Assembly (NCBI GenBank): GCA_024509875.1
Contig: JAMPIV010018956.1
Coordinates: 496,001-560,000 of the forward strand
Direction: 5' to 3'
Origin: Oreohelix idahoensis
Lineage: Eukaryota; Mollusca; Gastropoda; Stylommatophora; Oreohelicidae
DNA length: 64,000 nt
Part shown: piece after piece, positions 45,753 through 61,203 of the stretch
Layout of the letters: each line of letters starts with the position of its first letter
Position numbering within the stretch: position 1 is the stretch's first letter
The notes under the pieces: generated by a model
What the model saw: the letters and a program-made list of their open reading frames with translations, nothing else
What the model was told of the DNA's origin: nothing
Databases searched by the model: none
Translations under genes and position numbers: made by a program

Positions 45753-46099
45753 CAAGCGAAGAATAAAGATATACATCAGAATCTGTATTCTCTCTTTAAG
45801 CACATCGACATGTACTAATGTGGCATAAAATAGGAGAATCAATAGAATTTACAACAGTGTGGAATGTGTTTTATGTACTTCAATATTGGTGTTGTGTCTG
45901 TATTTTACATCAAATATGTTCCTATTCTTCATATACATATTATCATTTTTATTATCCATAACATATTTTAACATGTAGTGGTGTACTGGCATTCGAAATG
46001 TAAAATTACAACACTCCTAATTGGAGCCTTGTCAAATAGCAACAACAATGTGCATGGATTGAAAGTTGCAATATAATCTGGCACTTTTCCCAGTCTAGG
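45000..46099. other. Spacer with a (TA)n tract
   Basis: Contains (TA)n at 45,695-45,747. No gene recognised. Confidence 0.5.
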
Positions 46100-47095
46100 G
46101 CACAGTGAAATTCAACTCGTCAAGAAGACAGCCAGAGTAAGGAATAGAATCAGGATTCCATTTTACAGGACTGGACAATGTGTTTGAGCATCTTGTGGAC
46201 TTGTATCCCAGGAAAACCCTAATTTCATTAATACAGAAAGCCTGGAATCCTAAGAACATGACCACTAAGTCACAGTGGGATTTGTTTTGCAAAGTAATAC
46301 CCCAGATCACATGTAAGAGGCATCTTAAACAAGTTGCCTTAACTATTTCTCTGAGCTAGAAGTCAATCTGTATTCCATCAAAAAGTTGGGATAAGATGAA
46401 CATTTTATAATTCTATATTTTGCATTTATTAACACGTACAAATTGCTAGTGGATGTTCATGTCATACGAGGCTGACAACTTCAACATATAGAATAATGAT
46501 TTCATTTACCACCACTGCAAGAGCTGGTGACTGTTTTATGTGGGTTTCTCATAGAGAACCAAAAGCAGAGTTAGTCCCAAGTTCCATATGAAGCAGGGAG
46601 TGGATGATGACATAAATGATGTACATACATATTATATTAACAAGTTTATCCAGTGCATATGTAAATGTAATCATGTACATGATTATTAAATCTGTTATTT
46701 GTTAATATACAAATTGAACTTTGATTTAATTGTTTTAAATGTTCTGCATGTTTGTCTCAGTCAATTTGCTAAAAACACTCTAAACAGAGCTATACCAGAA
46801 TAATAAGAATTCCACTTAGTAAATCAGGGTTGGGGCTTAACGAGATAAAATTAATAATTGCTTAATACTTCACAAAAGTTGTTGGAAGATCATAGAGTTA
46901 CGTGCTCAGCCAATGCAGCATTGTTCTCACTTTTCTGAATATCTTGTGGAGACTCCCTTGAGATAGAATCATCATTATTCTTATATCTACAACTCTGCCA
47001 AGAGTAATATTGTGTGAAGGTAGACAACTTTGAAGACCCATATTAGAAGCTCTTGAGTTTTGGCAACTGTTGGACCACTACTGCAAAGAAAGGGA
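46100..47095. repeat. Old dispersed repeat X, contiguous copy
   Basis: Three blocks (46,100-46,340; 46,450-46,640; 46,650-47,095) match in order the blocks at 10,301-10,560, 11,287-11,470 and 14,090-14,600. Its right end abuts zinc-finger-like sequence at 47,100. Confidence 0.65.
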
Positions 47096-47099
47096 TGCA

Positions 47100-47280
47100 A
47101 TTCCATGATATTCTGTATCACAAACATCACGCCAATAAGGATTCTATCCTGTATGTATTCTTTTATGTTGTTGTAGGTTATCTTTCTCAATAAATGATAC
47201 ACAATAAATATCACATTTGTAGGTTGTGTCTTCCTCTATTATCTTTTGAGGCCGAATGATTAAATCACTGCAAGCAGCAG
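47100..47280 (-). pseudogene. Zinc-finger gene relic: second N-terminal finger region
   Basis: On the minus strand the sequence reads [42 protein letters not shown] and a stop, then degenerates. It corresponds to the start of the finger array in the main gene ([20 protein letters not shown], then [20 protein letters not shown]). Cys-2 of the finger is displaced (IYC for ICG). It lies immediately downstream of the last finger of the main gene, so it is a tandem paralogue fragment with no remaining function apparent. Confidence 0.7.
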
Positions 47281-47292
47281 CAGCACCATCAC

Positions 47293-47515
47293 TCACACTA
47301 AGCTATGTATACTTTTATGTCTTTGTAGACTACCACTCTCAGTAAACGCAGCATCACAAACATCACACTTGTACAGTTTATTTCCTGTATGTATTCTTTT
47401 ATGTCTTTCTAGGTGACCTATCCTAGTAAATGCTGCACCACAAACATCATACTTGTACTGCTTATTTCCTGTATGTGTTCTGTTATGTATTCTCTGGTTA
47501 AGGATCTGTCATGCC
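47293..47515 (-). pseudogene. C-terminal fingers and stop of the C2H2 zinc-finger gene, separated by a LINE
   Basis: Reading leftward from the LINE junction: [20 protein letters not shown] (first Cys changed to Tyr), [40 protein letters not shown] and TGA at 47,295-47,293. These are the last one or two C2H2 fingers of the gene whose main exon begins at 53,403; in between lies LINE-A. GNKQYK and GNKLYK linkers match the GNKPYM linker used in the main array. With the upstream stop at 51,839 they would not be translated. Confidence 0.82.
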
Positions 47516-48948
47516 CTTTTCAGGGAAGCTCGGCCACCTTTAGTCCAAACCTGGCATTCAGCTCTCACCTGTGGCTCATTGTAGCTGTCAGCATGCGACA
47601 GCATCCACCCCCCGGGAAATGGCTTTGACAGGCCGGCTAAACTAGGTGAGGGTAGCCGACTGGTTATAAACCTTCGGTGAGTTAGGGTCTGCCTACCCAT
47701 GCATGCGAAGACTGGATTCGGTAGACAGCGTGGAAGAAACCACCTGTTGGTTCAACGGGCATGACGGCGATTACCAGCAACGCGCTGTGGAGCGTAAGGA
47801 GCATGGCGAGGCACATAGAAAGCCATGGTCATCCACTGCACATAACTTCATCTCCAGTCATCTTGACTTGTCTTGCCACTGGATTAAGATGGACCCAGGC
47901 GAGAGAGTCAGGTCGACGAATTGCACAACTCTTCCTTACTTTAAACCAAATCACTGCGCAAGTCACTCTTTCATCCACTCATCCATCCACTCACAACAAG
48001 TCCTGTGGTGATGGGCAAGTGGCGAAGCGGCAGGCGTGGGTGCGCTGGCAGTCATAGTTGCAGACCTACACACAGGCGGCTCAGGCCATATGGTCGTCTT
48101 CCACTGATCGGAGCAGCAGTGGGATTCGGCAGCCCCCTGAGTGACTGAGCAGCCCTCTTTAGGAAAGCACTGCTCACCTCCATGGCATGAGAAAGGGGCT
48201 AGAAAAGGTGCCCTAAACATTGCCTGCTCCACCATTACCTAACTAGCTTACCGCGGTTGGTGGGTACCCTACTTCAGCGGGCGACACATAAGAAAAAGAA
48301 AGGACAGATTTTTCCCCCTCATTCTAGGCGCATGGAATGTGCGCACTCTACTCGACAAAGACTTTAACACAAACAGACCTGAGAGGCGAACTGCCCTGAT
48401 TGGGAGAGAACTGGCCAGATACAACATTGACATAGCAGCACTGAGTGAAACTTGACTTGCAGGCGAGGGCCAACTTTGTGAAAAGGGTGCAGGTTATACA
48501 TTCTATTGGAGTGGAAGAGGAACTGAAGAAAGATGAGAAGCAGGGGTTGGATTTGCAATCAAAACAGAAATTATCGGCAAGTTAGCGGGGCCCCCAAAGG
48601 GAATAAATGACCAACTCATGACAGTCAAGATCCCGCTGCTTTATGGAAGGAAACATGCCACCATCATTAGCACCAACTATGACAAACCAGGATGACGTCA
48701 AGGATAAGTTTTAGGAAGAACTACATGCAGTCATTGCATCAGTTCCTAAAGCAGATAAGCTCATAATTCTTGGTGACTTTAATGCAAGAGTAGGCTCAGA
48801 TAACATCTCCTGGAATGGCACTATTGGAAAGTATGGCGAGGGTCGCTGTAACAGCAATAGACTTCTTCTCCTCCAGACTTGTGCAGAACATGACCTCCTT
48901 GTCACCAACACCATTTTTCGACTTCCTATCCGCAACAGGACCTCCTGG

Positions 48949-54041
<5,093 letters not shown>

Positions 54042-54540
54042 TCTTCTTCGATCCTTAACCACCGACCGTCAAAGCAGTCAGTGGCCATCATGCCTAGTGG
54101 CGTCTTGTAGGGCAACAACAAATTGATTCCACTTTGCACGGTCGGTGGCCATCCTTCGTACAGTGCCCCAACTCTGGTTCATTCTTTGCATCTCAGCCTC
54201 CACAGTACTCCGCCAAGTTGTTTTTGGTCGGCCTCTCTTTCGTTTTCCTTCAGGGGTCCAAAGCATAGCTGGTCTTGTGATGGCATCGGGGTCTCTTCTG
54301 AGGACATGACCAACCCAGCTCCAGCGTCTGCCAGCTATGATGGTGTGCATGTCCTCTTGCTTGCTACGAGTAAGCAGATCTTGGTTGGTGATGGTATTCG
54401 GCCAAAAGATTCGGTGAATTTTTCTTAGGCATGTTGTGTGAAAGGAGGACAATTTTGACATATCCTTCTCTGTGACTCTCCAGCATTCCGCACCATAGAG
54501 AAGCACAGAAAGCATGCAACTCTGATATAACCTTAAATTT
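54042..54540 (-). mobile_element. LINE-C 3' end inside intron 2
   Basis: Minus-strand frame of 145 codons (54,078-54,515) encodes MLSVLLYGAECWRVTEKDMS, RKIHRIFWPNTITNQDLL, RRWSWVGHVLRRDPDAITRP, GKRKRGRPKTTWRSTVEAEM, WGTVRRMATDRAKWNQFVVA and LQDATRHDGH, the C-terminal tail after RT. It ends GGATCGAAGAAGAAGAA at 54,042. The frame is completely open, so this 5'-truncated copy is young. It lies in the same orientation as the host gene. Confidence 0.9.
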
Positions 54541-54697
54541 GTGCAAGTTTAATTAAAGTTTGTAAATAGATTTAATTCTCTAAGAAAGGCCCACTCACTG
54601 CTTAGTATTAAATGTTATACTATGCAGATATTTAAATCATGTAAACTTATGTAGCCAAAATATGAATTTAAAATAATAACATTGCTATTATACATAC
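54541..54697 (-). other. Intron 2, 5' part of the zinc-finger gene
   Basis: Starts with donor GTATGTA on the minus strand at 54,697. Confidence 0.6.
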
Positions 54698-54800
54698 CTT
54701 TTTCATCTCCAAATAAGCATAACTGTTGTTGACTTTCTGGCATGTCCAATAAGTCAGTATACTGTATCTCAGTTTTAGTACAGCTGTTGTCACAATCAGC
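54698..54800 (-). CDS. Zinc-finger gene, internal exon
   Basis: On the minus strand TTTCTTTCAG precedes 54,800 and GTATGTATAA follows 54,698. The 103-nt exon is open in one frame: ADCDNSCTKTEIQYTDLLDM, PESQQQLCLFGDEK plus one base. That base combines with GT of the next exon to give Gly, matching the phase-1 acceptor at 53,403, so the splice phase is consistent. It encodes an acidic, Cys-containing segment without recognised domain. Splice consensus, open frame and phase all agree; transcript evidence is not available here. Confidence 0.7.
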
Positions 54801-55875
54801 CTGAAAGAAATGTGGATCAATTCTGGCATTTATGACACATCATCATTATCAATTCTAGCTCCCTAAACAGCTTAGGTCTTCAACAAATGTCTGCCAACTC
54901 CTCTTGTTGTATACTATCAGCTCAAGGTGTCTCCATGACTGACTCATATCTTTGACTTTTGTATCCAGTTATCTACTGTGTGTGTTTTTGAGTCTCCCAA
55001 AATCTCTTTTACCCTGGACATTTCAGAATGCTATAAACTAGAGCTATATAATTGAACAGCCTTGACACTGGAATTGAAGATTGATATTTTTGTGTTGGAC
55101 TTGATTTCTCTTTGTATTTATGACACTTGTAATACACAGTTTTTAAATGTAGGGGAGATAACGTTTTTTCTGCAATCATTTTCTCATTATTGCCATCACT
55201 CAAGCACACATACAAAGACATACTCACATGCACATACACAAATGAACACATACACTTATTTATACATGCACAGATAAATGCTCCTATAAATAATTATAAA
55301 CACACACATACACAAATATACAGAGCACACAATTATTTTCTACATGAAATAAGACCTTATATGGGCACAGTGAACTTTCAAACACAAAAAAAACCATTTC
55401 AATTGTTTGTGTCAAAAATAAATAAATAAATAAAACACTGAAATAACAAACAACCATGTCTAATAAGGCCTCTTGTAGTATCTGGGGTCTATAAAAATCG
55501 GGACAATAATTTGTTTTCTACATAGAGGTTACTTTCACAATTGCCTCCAGCTGGCAGGAAGTAGGAGTGGACATGAAAGCTGCAACCAAGGTGGAGTGGG
55601 TTCAGTTCTCTGCACCAAACAACAGGAGACTGACACTTGTGAGTCATGACCCAAGTGGGCCCACCCCCCTTAGAGTGTAAAGGAGATTAAAGGGCAAAAA
55701 CACTTGAACGATGGTGAGACCACTTCTAATGATCAGATTGTTTCTTGTTGTATCACTCTGTATAGAGTTTCCTATCATATCAGGCCTCTTGTAGTTTCTG
55801 GGATCTCTGATGAGATAAAGAAATATTGCTCCCTCAGGATGTTGTACAAGGCACTATTATAAGGCTGATCATGAG
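54801..55875 (-). other. Intron region with decayed LINE-F-like fragment and CA-rich sequence
   Basis: 54,890-55,150 resembles the LINE-F tail on the minus strand (GAATTGAAGATTGATATTTTTGTGTTGGA compared with 15,180-15,215) but is badly decayed. 55,197-55,330 is CACA-rich. Nothing else recognised. Confidence 0.45.
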
Positions 55876-56305
55876 GCTGGCAACATCATCATGTCAAACA
55901 AATAGCTACAGATACCATCACAGTAAGAGCTTGTGGATGTTTAGTGTAAGTTTCCTGTAAGGCTGACAACATCATCATGTCAAACAAATAGCTACACATA
56001 CCATTACAGTAAGAGCTTGTGAATGTTTAGTGTAAGTTTCCTGTAAGGCTGACAACATCATCATGTCAAACAAATAGTTACAGATACCATCACAGTAAGA
56101 GCTTGTGAATGTTTAGTGTAAGCTTCCTGTAAGGCTGACAACATCATCATGTCAAACAAATAGTTACAGATACCATCACAGTAAGAGCTTGTGAATGTTT
56201 AGTGTAAGTTTCCTGTAAGGCTGACAACATCATCATGTCAAACAAATAGTTACAGATACCATCACAGTAAGAGCTTGTCAATGTTTAGTGTAAGCTTCCT
56301 GTAGT
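55876..56305. repeat. 86-bp minisatellite, 5 units
   Basis: Unit contains GCTGACAACATCATCATGTC, AAACAAATAGYTACAGATAC, CATCACAGTAAGAGCTTGTG and AATGTTTAGTGTAAGTTTCC. Few differences between units. Confidence 0.95.
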
Positions 56306-56349
56306 AGTGGTTCTATCCTCCATAGGGGATGACCAGGACAATGGTGACA

Positions 56350-56545
56350 TATAAGGTTAATGACCTGTCTGATATAGTTTGTCTAAACAACGGTAAATAC
56401 AACACATAAGGTTAATGACCTGTCTGATATAGTTTGTCTAAACAACGGTAAATACAACACATAAGGTTAATGACCTGTCTGATATAGTTTGTCTACACAA
56501 CGGTAAATACAACACATAAGGTCAATGACCTCTCTGATATATAAT
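56350..56545. repeat. 55-bp minisatellite, block 1 (~3.5 units)
   Basis: Unit AAGGTTAATGACCTGTCTGA, TATAGTTTGTCTAAACAACG, GTAAATACAACACAT. The same family recurs at 59,520-60,780. Confidence 0.93.
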
Positions 56546-57170
56546 CACACCTATGCCACTTCCCAAAAAAATGTCTGAAATTTTTTCCTCATTTTCTCCC
56601 TGTAAGTGTTTGGAGAACTTGAGCTGCATATTTATTAATTTTAAACAGATTTTTATTAATTTTGTGTCATTTTGATGATAAATGAATGTACTATTGCCTA
56701 AAGCTGAAAAATATATGTTTATTTAGAATGGTAGATATTATCAATAATATAAAATGATTGAAAGAAAGAAAAGTACGCAACATTTTTTTAAATTATCAAC
56801 TTACCTGCAACTTGCTTGTTCCTGAGGCAGCTAATGTTTTTTTCTTGATGATTTTCATGTAGTATATCCAACGACTGGTGATTGTCATGTAGTATATCCA
56901 ATGACAAGAAAAACAAGCCCAAGAACACACACACTAGCTAATAAATACATTATTAATGACTTACATTATCAAACCTACACCACTTCCAAAAAATCTTAGA
57001 AATTTGGAATAAATAGCACCTTTGAGAAAACACAAAATCTATAACTTATTTACAGTATGTCAATGTCTATAGTGAGTTACAGCTGAAGGATCACGCGTAT
57101 GGTACAGCCTAAAACAGCTCTTTGGATGGAGATGGGGCTTTTTGGGGCAATTGATGCAATACAAATTTGT
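56546..57170 (-). other. Intron region; possible exon end at 56,803
   Basis: On the minus strand ..AAGCAAGTTGCAG is followed by a strong donor, GTAAGTTG, at 56,803-56,796. Immediately upstream is a duplicated 28-bp segment (TTGGATATACTACATGA twice), and one frame reads LDILHDNHQSLDILHENHQE. That frame would enter the next exon in the wrong phase, so an exon here is only a possibility. A TATGCCACTTCCCAAAAAAA-type motif recurs at 56,562 and 56,981. Confidence 0.3.
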
Positions 57171-59255
57171 TCAGGCTCGTTTCGCAGGTGTTGAGCACAC
57201 TATACAGTTCCTGTCTTTGTCAGTGTAATCCACAATGTGCTTTGCACCTTCAAATCTTTTAACATTGTTCCTAAAAATTTCCTAACTTTCTTGTTGCCAC
57301 TGGTGGCTACTAGATGAGGTGGAGTTATGGAGGCAGCCTTCTCAGTCAACTGACCAATCAGTTTGTCTTTGAAAATTTTTAATGACACTGACTTCTCATC
57401 AGCATGACTGAGGGTGTATAATATATGGGCATTTACCTGGGACACCTCTATAATCCAGTAGAAAATTTTCTTCCACCATTTTCTAGTTTTTCTTTGGAAA
57501 TTGCCATAGTAAGCTATCATTTGATCATTGTGGTCACATCCATTCATGCAAAAATTGTACTGGTGTACTGGTTTGGGTTTTTCGACTAAGTTGTGACGTT
57601 GAGTTGTGACTTGCAGCATCTCAACAATACATGGTTTCTTTGCCTTTTTGTCTCTCCAAGCAACACATATCTGAGATCCATCACCATTTTTGTACCACCT
57701 GGCTTCTCGGTGATGGAGTGAGAGGGTCTTCAGTAGAAGGGGAAAGTTTTTTCTGTTGATTTTGACTGTGCCAGTATAATGAATGCCCCTACTCAACAGA
57801 TTGGAGCTGGGTAGCATAGTGGTTAGTGCACTGGCTTCCTAGCTCAGTGGTCTATGGTTCGATCTACAGATGTGGTGGGATTTTGTTAGGCCACAAACGG
57901 CTCCTGGGTCGACCCAGCCCCAAATGGGCACCAGAGCAACTCTTGGAAGGTTAAAGCGGCAGGCGTGATGCTGACCCCATCACCCCTAGTGTGCCGAGGG
58001 TCAAGAAAATATGGGCCTAACACCATATTCTCAATATACCTCAATGGGCGTGTAACGGGATCCTTTTTTTTACTCAACAGATAGGTTATCAGTGTATCCA
58101 CAGTGTAGTATCTGTCAGCAAATACATGGTGGCCCTTCCCAATTCCGTGTAACAAGAAATCAAATACCTTCACCGCCTGACTTGTTGTAGAGTCATTAGC
58201 AAGAATATATGATGTATTCTTCCCAAAGTATGTCAATACAGAATAGACATATCCAGTGGCAGAATCACACAATCCAAAGGTCTTAATGTGATACTTGCTT
58301 GGCTTTGTTGCATTGTACTGCTTGTGTTTCCAGCGTCCATTATTCCCAATAACCATTTCATCAATGGCTAAATTCTGAAATGGATAAAATGCATCCTGGA
58401 ACTTTGCAACAAGCAAATTTAAAAAAGGCTCTATTTTGTCCTTACCTTCTGAATCAGCATCTCTAACATGCATCATTGTATGGTAAATTATTTTAAACCT
58501 AGATCTTGAAAACATATTGCCATACTGGGGTGTATAATTATGAGGTGTCTGTGCCCAATAATCTTTTATCGATGGCTTTTTATCTAAACCCATGGCATTT
58601 GTTACTGCGAAAAATTTCAAAAGCTCATAGTCAGTGACAGGTTTCCAAGCAGCAGATGAAGATATTTTTGAAGACGGAGGTTTTGAATTCTTTATGTCAG
58701 CATATTCATTTATTACTATGACCAAAGAATGTAAAACATCTGAGGTCAGTAATGTAAGCCAGCAATAAAGCACAGAGGAAGTTGCATCAAGATTTGCTTG
58801 CAGACCTGGTTGATGAGTTGGATCAAAATAAAAACTATTCGTTGTTTTACTGTCAGTCACTTGTTTCCATTGTTCTCTGTCTTTAGTTAGGTCTACAGTA
58901 TTTCCTGCACTATTGGTAACTCTAACTCAGTCACTTGCTCCCATTGTTCTCTTTCTTTAGTTAGGTCTACAGTATTTCCTGCATTATTGGTAACTCTAAA
59001 TGAGGTTTTTGCTCTTTTACGACCCACCGATGGCCCAGGACTTCTAATATCTTCAATATCATCACTGCTTGAATTTTCACTAATACTGTTATTACTGCCA
59101 GAAAAATCAACCACTACTTGAATCAATATCCACATTGTTTTCACTGTCTTCCTCATCGCTAGATCTATCAATCAATTGCTGAAATAAGTTTCTAGCCTGT
59201 TCAGCAGTTAGACGAGGTGTACATGAATTTTTGTGGTGCTATCACTCATTGCCAT
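57171..59255 (-). pseudogene. piggyBac-type transposase (PGBD-like), broken and SINE-interrupted
   Basis: The presumptive start ATG is at 59,255 (MAMSDSTTK), followed by an acidic region (SSDEEDSENNVDID) containing frame breaks. From ~58,860: WKPVTDYELLKFFAVTNAMG, YWAQTPHNYTPQYGNMFSRS, NLAIDEMVIGNNGRWKHKQY (first catalytic Asp), IKTFGLCDSATGYVYSVLTY and GHHVFADRYYTVDTLITYLL (second Asp). After the SINE: SRGIHYTGTVKINRK, QYNFCMNGCDHNDQMIAYYG, KWWKKIFYWIIEVSQVNAHI (usual third Asp appears as Glu) and, after a one-base shift, a short Cys-rich C-terminus ending TGA at 57,171. This is the DDE transposase fold of TTAA-specific piggyBac elements. One end fits a terminus next to TTAA at 59,516; the other end was not found. 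Confidence 0.85.
57802..58070 (+). mobile_element. tRNA-derived SINE inserted in the piggyBac transposase
   Basis: Starts TGGAGCTGGGTAGCATAGTG with A box TAGCATAGTGGTTAGTGCAC and B box ATGGTTCGATCT, then GGCTCCTGGGTCGACCCAGC and a 3' T8 end. It is flanked by a perfect 12-bp target duplication, TACTCAACAGAT, at 57,790-57,801 and 58,071-58,082. Transposase coding sequence is continuous across the excised SINE (..TYLLS then SRGIHY..). Confidence 0.95.
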
Positions 59256-59519
59256 GGTAAACAGTTTTGCGATTTTGAAACTAACCTGAAATGTTTGAAA
59301 AATATGAATATAATATCAATTTTCAGAGGCACAAATTTACCCACGCTTTTGGATGGTGTCTTCCAGTGGTAAATTAAAATCTCGAACCAGATCGGAATGT
59401 GTTTTGTCACATATTTCATTCATTTTCTCACTAAACTTAGAAAGCCGCTGTGGGTGGTCTGCAGTCCAAATGTGTTTCTTTCGTTCGATGGCAGCAGCTT
59501 GCGGTAGTTAATGTGTTAA
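59256..59519. other. Right terminal region of the piggyBac-like element
   Basis: Between the transposase start and TTAA at 59,516-59,519, after which the 55-bp minisatellite begins. On the minus strand the terminus reads TTAACACATTAACTACCGCA. The expected partner terminus was not found at the left side. Confidence 0.45.
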
Positions 59520-60153
59520 CTGTCTGATATAGTTTGTCTAAACAATGGTACATACAACATATAAGGTTAATTAACTGTCTGATATAGTTTGTCTAAACAA
59601 TGGTACATACAACATATAAGGTTAATTAACTCTTTTAGTCCCAAACAAAAAAGTGGGTTTGGCCCAAGCAAAAATGGCCACCCCAGTGCGTTTTTAAATA
59701 AATATCTCAAAACAGAAACACGTTCTTTCTTAAACACGTGCGGTATTTAAAAGAATGTACTTGCAGTCGGAAATGACGTTTTGGGTGGTTTGTGGGTAGT
59801 TATAATTAGAAACAGTCTCAAACAGAGGCACATATACTAAACGCTTTATAAAGTCGATTGGGCCAAGCGCGTCTAACCCCTGAGGATATATAAAGTCGAT
59901 TGGGACTTAAAGAGTTAACTGTCTGATATAGTTTGTCTAAACAATGGTACATACAACATATAAGGTTAATTAACAGTCTGATATAGTTTGTCTAAACAAT
60001 GGTACATACAACATATAAGGTTAATTAACTGTCTGATATAGTTTGTCTAAACAATGGTACATACAACATATAAAGTTAATTAACTGTCTGATATAGTTTG
60101 TCTAAACAATGGTACATACAACAAATAAACTTAATTAACTGCCTGATATAGTT
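59520..60153. repeat. 55-bp minisatellite, block 2, interrupted by a MITE
   Basis: Unit CTGTCTGATATAGTTTGTCT, AAACAATGGTACATACAACA, TATAAGGTTAATTAA. Two units lie left of the MITE (59,520-59,629) and about four right of it (59,915-60,153). Confidence 0.95.
59630..59914. mobile_element. MITE, 285 bp, TTAA target duplication
   Basis: TTAA at 59,626-59,629 and 59,915-59,918 flank a segment whose ends are inverted repeats: CTCTTTTAGTCCCAA on the left and (reverse complement) CTCTTTAAGTCCCAA on the right. Removing it with one TTAA restores the minisatellite unit exactly. TTAA duplications are typical of piggyBac elements. It has no coding capacity. Confidence 0.92.
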
Positions 60154-60530
60154 TATCTAATAATAATAATAGCCCCTTCAGTCATAACTGACTATTGGAA
60201 TGCACCCCTGAGGTGACAGCCCTCAGCTACTTATTTTCCTGATGCTCCTTTCAAAGTTTTCTCACTCTTCGGCTTGTTGAGTGAGCTTCTTTTCGCCCAA
60301 TCTGAGGTGCCACCGTAAATAACATCACCACTTGGTGCGATCGGCAGCTTCTTCCTCCCATGTGGATTTATGACCGGTGCCCTCATGTCTCTCTTGCACA
60401 CATCTTTAAACCTCAACTGTGGTAACCCAACTGCTAGTTGCCAATAGAAAATATTTTTCGGGATGCGACCATCTTCCATGCAGCGGACATGGCCAAGCCA
60501 GCAAAGTCTGCACAGTATAAGCAAGTGTAT
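60154..60530 (-). mobile_element. LINE-H 3' end
   Basis: A minus-strand frame (60,231-60,524) encodes LCRLCWLGHVRCMEDGRIPK, NIFYWQLAVGLPQLRFKDVC, KRDMRAPVI and KSEKTLKGASGK, then a non-coding end GTCAGTTATGACTGAAGGGG and (TTA)n. WLGHV.RM.D.RIPK...Y is the conserved C-terminal tail after LINE RT. 5'-truncated, and open across its length. Inserted in the 55-bp minisatellite. Confidence 0.88.
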
Positions 60531-60782
60531 ATAAACAATGATATATACAACAAATAAGGTTAATTAACTGTCTGATATAGTTTGTCTTAACAATGGTACA
60601 TACAACATATAAGGCTACTTAACTTGCTGATATACTTTGTCTAAACAACGGCATATACAACATTTAAGGCTAATTAACTGGCAGATATAGTTTTTCTAAA
60701 CAACGGCATATACAACATGCATGTAAGGCTAATTAACTGTCTGATATAGTTTGTTTAAACAATGGTACATATAACATCCCAC
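60531..60782. repeat. 55-bp minisatellite, block 3 (~4.5 units)
   Basis: Continues the array after LINE-H, with more divergent units (CTTGCTGATATACTTTG, GGCAGATATAGTTTTTC). It reaches to within a few bases of the candidate exon donor. Confidence 0.92.
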
Positions 60783-60866
60783 CTCAATATTAGCATCTTG
60801 ATTATGGAAATCTCCATTATACTCCTGCTTACATTCATCAGAATCTGGATTTTGATTACAGTGCAT
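60783..60866 (-). CDS. Zinc-finger gene, candidate first coding exon
   Basis: Minus-strand ATG at 60,866 opens 28 codons (MHCNQNPDSDECKQEYNGDF, HNQDANIE) ending in phase 0 at a GTGGGATG donor, which is non-ideal. The next exon (54,800) needs phase 0 and continues in similar acidic, Cys/Asn-rich style. The assignment rests on phase, composition and position only; the intron would be ~6 kb and filled with minisatellites and transposons. Confidence 0.45.
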
Positions 60867-61145
60867 GATATATTTAAATTATTACATACATTCTGACTGA
60901 TTCTTTATACCATTTTGACAAGCAGTTATTATAAAGTACAAGAATTTTTGGAAAACAAAAACCAAACAATATAATCTACAGTTTTATAAACTCAGTAAAA
61001 TACTTACTGGCTTAACAACACACTTACAAGAAGAGTCTTTGAAAGTTTAGACTAGTTCATTTTAACAAGAGGTTGTTGTTGTTGATAAACAAGGGTTGCT
61101 GAGCTTGTCATCCTTTAGCAGCCAATGCCAAGGTGAAGAATTGGT
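60867..61145. other. Spacer upstream of the zinc-finger gene
   Basis: Probably contains the 5' untranslated region or promoter of the minus-strand gene; no specific promoter element is recognised. Confidence 0.3.
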
Positions 61146-61190
61146 ATGTGTTCTGAGGCTGCTAAATGGTACTGATTAAAGTGTTTGTGG
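61146..61190. repeat. 40-bp array, single unit left of the Penelope-like element
   Basis: TGTTCTGAGGCTGCTAAATG, GTACTGATTAAAGTGTTTG: the same unit as at 62,815-62,984. Confidence 0.85.
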
Positions 61191-61203
61191 TCACTTTGAA
61201 TAT

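Noticed and set aside
56546..56830. Coding exon LDILHDNHQSLDILHENHQE ending at the GTAAGT donor
   Set aside because: The donor is strong but the phase does not match the next exon at 54,800, and the frame rests on a duplicated 28-bp segment; kept only as a possibility.
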